From contig MNCI01025115.1 in the NCBI GenBank assembly GCA_015680685.1, positions 146,640-210,639 on the forward strand: DNA of 64,000 nt, read 5' to 3'. A program made the position numbers and the translations under genes. This stretch comes from Gnetum montanum. Its lineage: Eukaryota > Streptophyta > Gnetopsida > Gnetales > Gnetaceae. Positions 58,567 to 64,000 of this stretch are shown here, piece by piece. Each line of letters begins with the position of its first letter. Position 1 is the stretch's first letter. Below the pieces are notes generated by a model. The model saw only the letters and a list, made by a program, of their open reading frames with translations. It searched no databases and was not told the origin of the DNA.

Positions 58567-60200
58567 GTAACTACAAGACAATTAGCATTCAAATTTTTAA
58601 AAACTCATAATGTTAGAAGAAAGGTAGTTTTGGTGACCATTTGGGATGCGACCGTCAACGAGTGTCCTCGAACAGGATTTAGGTGCTTGCTGGTCTTTGG
58701 CAACATCAAGGCCCAGATACCTCCAAATAGACTCAGTAGTTAATGTGAGCATGTGTGTGTGTTATTGCAGTGTGCTGTTGTGAAAAATGAAAAAATTGGG
58801 TTCTGTGTAAAACTATAAATGACATTCTTAAAGAGATTCAGCCAACTTTGCAAAGTATTGTGAGTTTTTGAGAGTTCCTATTCTGTTCAATTGCCTAGTC
58901 TATGCGGTCCTTATAATACCTACTTGTAACAAATAAATTTTTGCAAAACATTTAACCACAACTCTATGAATCTACTTCTAATTTTCCCCAGAGAAAGAGA
59001 TAGTTCCACAAGAAAACTAGAAAGAGAGCAAGATTCAATGGAAATAGATAGAAGAGAAAAAGAAAGCAAATTTGTGTAAAGATCTCAAATGTTTAAACAA
59101 GGTAAAATGATACGAGTAAAAACTTCTTAATAAATCTATCCCAAATTCAATAACTACGAATTGTTCAAACTTCCAAGGCTCAAATAAGTAAATTTCTTCA
59201 AGACATTCCTACTATGCTATCCAAAAAAAATTGCTACATAAAATATCATGTACGAGACTCTATTTTGGCTAGATAATGGATGTCAACAATTGCATTCAAC
59301 AGAACCTTCAAAAGACTTAACAATTATGATTGAAATACCACAGAGATTCACTTTAAAGATAAAAGAAGCTATTCTGGTCCTATCAAAATACCAAAGATTT
59401 TCTGAACCCTCTTGACTATTGAATCGTGCAACGGCTTGACTACATGTAGAGGCTCTCTTACAACAATCTCAATAGTGGTTCTTATACATTGCACAATAAT
59501 AAAATTCACTACTAAAATGCTCTTAAGGCTTTCAAACACAAGCTCTTCTATGGAAAAATTTTAATAGAAATTTTCTATCATGCAACAAGAACAATAAGAG
59601 CAATCTAAAAATCCCAAAATTACTTGCCAAGCATGATACTATCTAAACCACTAGCTAACAATTTAAACAAAATAAAAAATAAACATAACTCCTAGGACTA
59701 TGACAAAGAGGCTGAAATGTTGTCTTTAGCAAGTCATCTTACAAGTAATCTTTCACAATGTCTTCTTTTTCAATCTTCCTCCAAGACCCAAAGTGAGACC
59801 CCGAGTGTGATATCTTTCTTCTAATCCCTAAGGCCTTTTTATAGGGTCTCATAGGTAGTTAGATATTCCAAAATATCTTGGGTAACTTCGCTCCCAAGTA
59901 AGGAAGTTATAACTTGCCCAACAAGTTAGGAGATATTACTTGCCCAACAAGTTAGGAAGTTATATCTTATACATGAAGTTAGAAGAAAATCATGCTAACA
60001 TTGGCATGTGTAAATATTACAAATATTTATTTTATAAGAAACAACCTATATAAAAATTTTAAAAAAATAAATCCAAGATCTCCATACTATAAGAGCTTCC
60101 TACAATTGTCATTTTATTTTTATTTAGGATTTTAATTATTAAATATCATTAAGCTCTAATAATTCTCATGATCAGGCGGTACTAAGAAAGTAATTTAGCA
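58567..60200. other. Unclassified DNA right of element F
   Basis: Similarity to element A stops here. No coding region is supported. A TATA-like CTATAAAAAG lies on the minus strand at 59,835-59,844, followed in that direction by a long open, AT-rich stretch, so this could be the LTR or promoter of another element read leftward. A short direct duplication lies at 59,911-59,957. Confidence 0.35.
59911..59957. repeat. 27-bp direct duplication
   Basis: ACTTGCCCAACAAGTTAGGA occurs twice with a 27-base period. Confidence 0.85.
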
Positions 60201-61129
60201 TCCACCTTAGTGTAGATGTTGGTGGAGGCAGCTACATGATCTTTAAAATTAATAAAGCCGATACTTGCAAATTTCTAATGCTGTATAATTAAATCATACG
60301 CATTTGCACTTGATGTTGGCTTTATATCCACATAAAATTTGCTGCCAGCCTCCTTGGAAAAAAATGAAATTCGAATATGGTGGTGGTTACTTGGCACCAT
60401 TACCGGAGGTGCTTCAATCAGCAACACATTCCTTGATAACCAACTGGCAGTAAGCGATTGATCTTTGATTCCTGTGCACGTCTTAATGACGCCTCCGAAT
60501 GTGAAGGTGTCAGGTTGGAAGCAAACCCGTTTCTACAAACAGTTTCACATTCCTACTGTTGATGAATTTTTTTTTTACCTAGCCAAAGTTTAAAATCCAA
60601 CATTTCCACTAACAGAGTTCTCCCAAACGCGTTGTGCCAGGTGTTGCTCTTTGGCAGTTGCCCTCAGACGCGTAATGCTACCGTTGTCACCCATGGCTTG
60701 CTCATCTTCCATGCTGTCAATGCTGCATCTATTCTTGTTTACTTAGTTTTTGTTGCTCCAACCCAAAACGTGTCTGTGATTCCACCAATGTCGCCAATGG
60801 GAATTTGAAGCTATGAAGATAACCGTGGGGTTCGGCTTCAGCGACAGATATCTAGACACTGTGTAAAGGAGTAGAAGTAGGTTTTCGTTTTTGATAGTGT
60901 TGGGTTTTCCACTCTCAAGGATAGATGAAGTTCTTAGTAGGAATCGCCACCACCATCATTTGAAACACAAACACTCAGCATGCCACTTGTTGCCCAATTC
61001 CTTTGCGTGCATGGCATTTCTCCTCGTATCATGACATGCAGACAAACACACCCGCAACACCTTGGCAGCCCATCATCAACATGCAGAACTTCCATGGAAA
61101 ACACGTTAAGAAATTTTTCCTTTCCCTCC
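60201..61129. other. CpG-richer gene-derived patch, mostly unassigned
   Basis: CG dinucleotides are clearly more frequent (60,380-61,250) than in the retroelements. On the minus strand at 60,440-60,520 the segment PDTFTFGGVIKTCTGIKDQS fits the second half of a PPR motif (PD.FTF..V..AC). The next 200 bases on that strand are open but not recognised. On the plus strand 60,620-60,780 is open and hydrophobic, function unknown. Confidence 0.35.
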
Positions 61130-61327
61130 ATGGTAGCAATGACTAACATCGTCTTGAATCCCTTTATGACAACCACTATTTGTTCCTATTACCTAGATGA
61201 AACAGAGGAGCTTTCCCTGCAAACGCCAGACCATAATAACCTTTCTTGGTTCATCATGGTTTCTGGATACTACCAGAGTGAGCAGATTGAGGAGGCGCAT
61301 TGTCTATTTGGTAAGAAGCCACAGTGA
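61130..61327 (+). pseudogene. PPR protein fragment (plus strand)
   Basis: The end of the open frame at 60,980-61,327 reads DHNNLSWFIMVSGYYQSEQI then EEAHCLFGKKPQ, a clear pentatricopeptide motif (SW..M..GY.Q......EA..LF...P). A degenerate one lies before it (ICSYYLDETEELSLQTP). PPR proteins are organellar RNA-binding proteins. The frame stops at 61,327, only about two repeats remain, and no start, transit peptide or further repeats are connected. This is a gene remnant. Confidence 0.7.
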
Positions 61328-61334
61328 TACATGG

Positions 61335-61610
61335 ATTCATTAAATCATGAAGAAATGCAATGCCTTGATGTGCCAACACTTGCAACCATGGCATGTACCA
61401 TTCTTTCATTCTGCACATATTCTAAAATCATGGCATTCCAAGAACTCGAATTTTTAGAGGTATTTTTTGAATTGGTGGCCTCATTAGTTTGCCCATTTTA
61501 TGAAAAGCCTTTTAAAATTATGATCCAGGACACTGTATACGAATTTTTGAATGATCTTTCTGTTCTTCCATTAGCTTATCCGCAACATGGCTCCCCATTT
61601 CCTGGTTCAA
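61335..61610 (-). pseudogene. PPR protein fragment (minus strand)
   Basis: Minus strand gives NSYTVSWIIILKGFS.NGQT (with a stop), then a frame with NSSSWNAMILEYVQNERMVHAM. Both match the PLS-type PPR pattern (VSW..MI.GY.QNG...EA). It points toward the plus-strand PPR fragment, so the two meet tail to tail near 61,330. The plus-strand ORF of 95 codons across this stretch is its shadow. Damaged by stops and indels. Confidence 0.6.
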
Positions 61611-61619
61611 CAGAGTAAG

Positions 61620-61984
61620 AATCCACACTGACTACTTTCACATCATTTTGACTGTTAATGCCTCCTAAACCGCAGCTCACACCTAAGTCTCTTGTTGTCA
61701 ACAGAAGCCTTAACTTTATCAATTTGGCCAGCTCTCTGCTACTCTGCACGTTATCTATGTAAAGAAAACATGCATCCTTCTCGAAACACTTCTACAAAAG
61801 TTTCTGACCATCCGTGCTGGTGGAAGGTCTAGCTTGAATTTTAGAAATGTCATCTAAAATTTTATTCTGTACAGCTAATATGTTTTCATACAGTGCTGCC
61901 TTTGAAAACTTGAAGCCCAAAATGTCATCTACTTTTGCATACATGGCATCCGCAATGGTATTTTTACTAGTACCTCCAAAAATT
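61620..61984 (-). pseudogene. NB-ARC fragment of a TIR-type NLR resistance gene
   Basis: Minus strand reads GGTSKNTIADAMYAKVDDIL at the P-loop (61,953-61,977), where GG.GKTT is expected: Gly-Lys-Thr has become Ser-Lys-Asn. It continues FSKAALYENILAVQNKILDD, STSTDGQKLL, a stop, then kinase-2 CFLYIDNV (about 61,746-61,773) and RNBS-B LLLTTRDLGV (about 61,678-61,707). NLRs are intracellular immune receptors; this part would bind and hydrolyse ATP. TIR and LRR parts are absent. The kinase-2 end, Asp-Asn, and the block order favour the TIR class, but this is by eye. Confidence 0.7.
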
Positions 61985-62436
61985 TGCCAGTTATTTTACT
62001 TATTGTTTTCTTTTGTTCCATCTTTTCATCCAATCTTTTTTAGCTAATGGAAATGAATGACACGAATCAATACCTTTTCAACCTACGTCTTGCCATTTCA
62101 AATAGTTATATTGAAATATTTTGAAGGTCTCAATCATCTCATATCTCTGTTCCATGAAATGGCCAAAATGTGCCAACATTTCTGCCCCCTTTAAAAGCTT
62201 AAAGAAATTTATGCAAGCTCCATTTTAAAATTGAACTGTACTAAAAATTTTATTAAATTTTTACAGCTGAATAGATAAATCGTTTTGGAGGAAAATTCCC
62301 ATCAAACATAAGGTTTGGTGGTATAAAAACCTCATTCCTAAAAAAATAACAACAAACTGTACATTATCAAGTCCTTCATTCACGGACTATTCTTGATATG
62401 GGAACAGAATTGTGAGGGTTACTCTGGTAGGAATCC
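61985..62436. other. Segment between NB-ARC fragment and acidic ORF
   Basis: No supported gene. The minus strand from 62,437 continues as protein-like sequence (RDMRIPTRVTLTILFPYQ) to about 62,390, probably the end of the next entry. Confidence 0.3.
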
Positions 62437-62887
62437 TCATATCTCTAACTTTCTCATAGGAAATTTCTGACGTGATGAAGGTTGTTCTGTTATTTTCTGG
62501 CTTAGTGGAGCTTTCAACTTGATCTGCTTGAACTTTTTCTTCAGCAATCTTCTCATTTTCTTTCTCAGATGAATCCTTCTATTCTTCCCAATTAGGTGCT
62601 TCTTCTTCTTCTTGGGACACAAAGGCTTCTTCTCATGACTCTTCATTTTTTGGTTGCTCTTCTCCCCTTTCCTCTTCTTGGGTGAAATTTTGATATTGTC
62701 CCAAAATATTTGATTCTATCTCTAAACCTCTTGTGAAGAATGAGAATTCATCAGCCAACCAAGCCATGAAAGGACACTCTTTAGGTGCTCCACATGCTCT
62801 AGCTTTCAAGTCTTTAACACATGTTCTGGGCAACATCCCATCACGTAAGGAATGAAAGGCTTCCTCATTGTTCTCTCAAAATCCATC
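62437..62887 (-). pseudogene. Acidic ORF remnant, unidentified
   Basis: An ATG at 62,887 or, in another frame, 62,836 starts a minus-strand protein. It begins with a Cys-containing segment (LPRTCVKDLKARACGAPKEC, then PFMAWLADEFSFF) followed by a Glu- and Lys-rich tail (62,440-62,690) with a stop at about 62,633. Two frames overlap because of a shift. I do not recognise it. It lies between gene fragments and a Gypsy integrase and could be a small gene or a retroelement ORF. Confidence 0.35.
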
Positions 62888-63329
62888 TTCTTTTTTAAAT
62901 TAGCTCTCTCTTACTTTCTCTACTCAGCTTGAATTGGAAAATGAGGAAATCCTAAGCAACCCAATCCTCTTTTTATAGTAGCTAGAAATTTAAAATTCAC
63001 CCCAAGAGTCTTCAACCAATTTTCCCCCTTTTTGTGCATTCTAACCACTTGTCAAAATCCTCACTAAGTGGTTGATAAGTCACCTCCTCCACTTGTCACA
63101 CTTGTAGGCATTAACTTATAAAACTAATTTATAATTTAAATAAATTTATCCTAACTATATTCATTATTATAATATACTATCTACTTATCTAACTATATAC
63201 TAATAGCATAATTAAACATAATAATTAATATTATACTCCTAGTAATATTATACCTAATAGAATATACATATATTACTTTTGTGTAAGGATATCTTCAAAC
63301 TGTATGCAATTGTCCAAAACAATGTTTTA
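62888..63329. other. AT-rich gap before the right-edge integrase
   Basis: No gene or clear repeat; ATAT-rich from 63,120 to 63,280. It may hold 3' non-coding DNA of element G. Confidence 0.3.
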
Positions 63330-64000
63330 TATGCGAAACATTATATGGAAATTGCAATTTCATGCCATCCAAAGTTGATAATTTGTAAGTATCCTCTGAC
63401 AATTGCTTTGTAATTTGAAATAGACCAATCCACGTCGGTGTAAACTTATTCAGTTTCTTCATATTCCATAATAGGACAAAGTCCCCTATCTTGAAAGTTC
63501 TTTTCAGAGATTTCCTATCAAACCATCTTTTAACTTGAAAGGTATTCTATAACAAATTATCCCTTGCTTTATCTACTTCAGCTTCTCTTTTAATAAGCAA
63601 AGTCATGAAACTTCTATCTTTATTAGTTTTTTCACTATATCTTTGTACAAATTCATAATCTAAGCTAACAATCTTATTTGTAATTCTTGTTGGCAAACCA
63701 TAAACTAAGTTATATGGTGATGTCCCAATAGCTCTCTTGAATCTAATTTGATCTGACCATAACGCAGATTGTAGATAATTAATCCAATTTCCTGGATTTC
63801 CATCCATTGATTTCTTGAAATAAGCGATAAACTTTTTATTGGTGGATTTTGCTCGGCCATTTCCTTGAGGATAATAGTTAGATGAGGAAAATAAGAAAAT
63901 AGATTTTTCTTATGCCCATTTGATAAACTCTTCAAATTTGAAAGTAGGTCCATTTTCTGACACTAACACTTCGGGTAGACCAAACCTACTTAGAATGTGG
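63330..64000 (-). pseudogene. Ty3/Gypsy integrase (element G), running off the right edge
   Basis: Minus strand enters at the window end in the integrase core: RFGLPEVLVSENGPTFKFEE, where the usual TDNG reads SENG, and YYPQGNGRAKSTNKKFIAYF, where the usual catalytic Glu is Lys. GNWINYLQSALWSDQIRFKR, AIGTSPYNLVYGLPTRI and a C-terminal WNMKKLNKFTP.WIGLFQI block follow. The DD35E acids that can be seen are therefore changed, and stops lie at about 63,546 and 63,868. RT and earlier domains would be to the right of the window. This element is distinct from A, B, C and E. Confidence 0.8.

Noticed and set aside
61331-61618. 95-codon plus-strand ORF
   Set aside because: The opposite strand shows PPR motifs in the same bases, so this is a shadow.
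1-64000. tRNA, rRNA or other structural RNA genes
   Set aside because: No cloverleaf-like or conserved rRNA segments were noticed. The tRNA-like matches are primer-binding sites only.

Overview
This is a stretch of a large, repeat-bloated nuclear plant genome. It contains degenerate Ty3/Gypsy, Ty1/copia and non-autonomous LTR retrotransposons nested in one another, an endogenous plant pararetrovirus, and fragments of plant genes (NAP1, PPR, TIR-type NB-ARC). I see no intact host protein-coding gene, no tRNA or rRNA, and nothing prokaryotic. Almost every recognisable frame carries stops and frameshifts, often of the CAG-to-TAG, TGG-to-TAG or E-to-K type expected from long-term cytosine methylation and deamination. 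A gymnosperm fits best (old, slowly removed LTR elements plus a caulimovirid insertion), but this is inference; another seed plant with a large genome is not excluded.

Left third (1-24,882, minus strand). Element A is a Gypsy-like retrotransposon with its 5' LTR at 23,407-24,882. Its gag is split at 21,684/7,228 by element B (7,229-21,683), which has its own two LTRs and a CTACA target-site duplication. The two halves of A's gag join at the insertion point. Downstream of A's protease is no reverse transcriptase. Instead there is a convergent gene on the opposite strand (about 355-4,023) with six GT-AG introns. B carries gag and protease, then about 7 kb of poorly classified DNA holding a processed NAP1 pseudogene (13,968-14,675), a (TC)n compound repeat and palindromic repeats.

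Middle (24,883-49,052). A copia gag fragment (24,921-25,585) abuts A's LTR. Element C is a Gypsy pol on the plus strand (28,200-37,563), interrupted in its integrase zinc finger by element D (30,755-36,678). D is a non-autonomous LTR element with a near-perfect 5-bp duplication and an internal 45-bp tandem repeat that encodes an open 15-residue repeat. A caulimovirid-like endogenous pararetrovirus lies on the minus strand (41,220-44,000), followed in its own direction by a TATA box, a poly(A) signal and a Met-tRNA-like primer-binding site. A second Gypsy pol (46,540-48,760, minus) has lost its integrase core.

Right third (49,053-64,000). Element F (plus strand) is a sister of A with the same layout: LTR, PBS, gag-protease ending at the same stop, a roughly 0.7-kb spacer of GCC-motif repeats, then the antisense multi-exon gene (55,418-58,564, minus). 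Several exons have the same length in A and F. Beyond it lie a CpG-richer gene-derived patch (60,300-62,000) with PPR fragments on both strands and an NB-ARC fragment, an acidic ORF of unknown origin, and a Gypsy integrase running off the right edge.

The most interesting system is the A/F family: RT-less gag-protease retrotransposons that carry a conserved, spliced gene of unknown function in antisense orientation.
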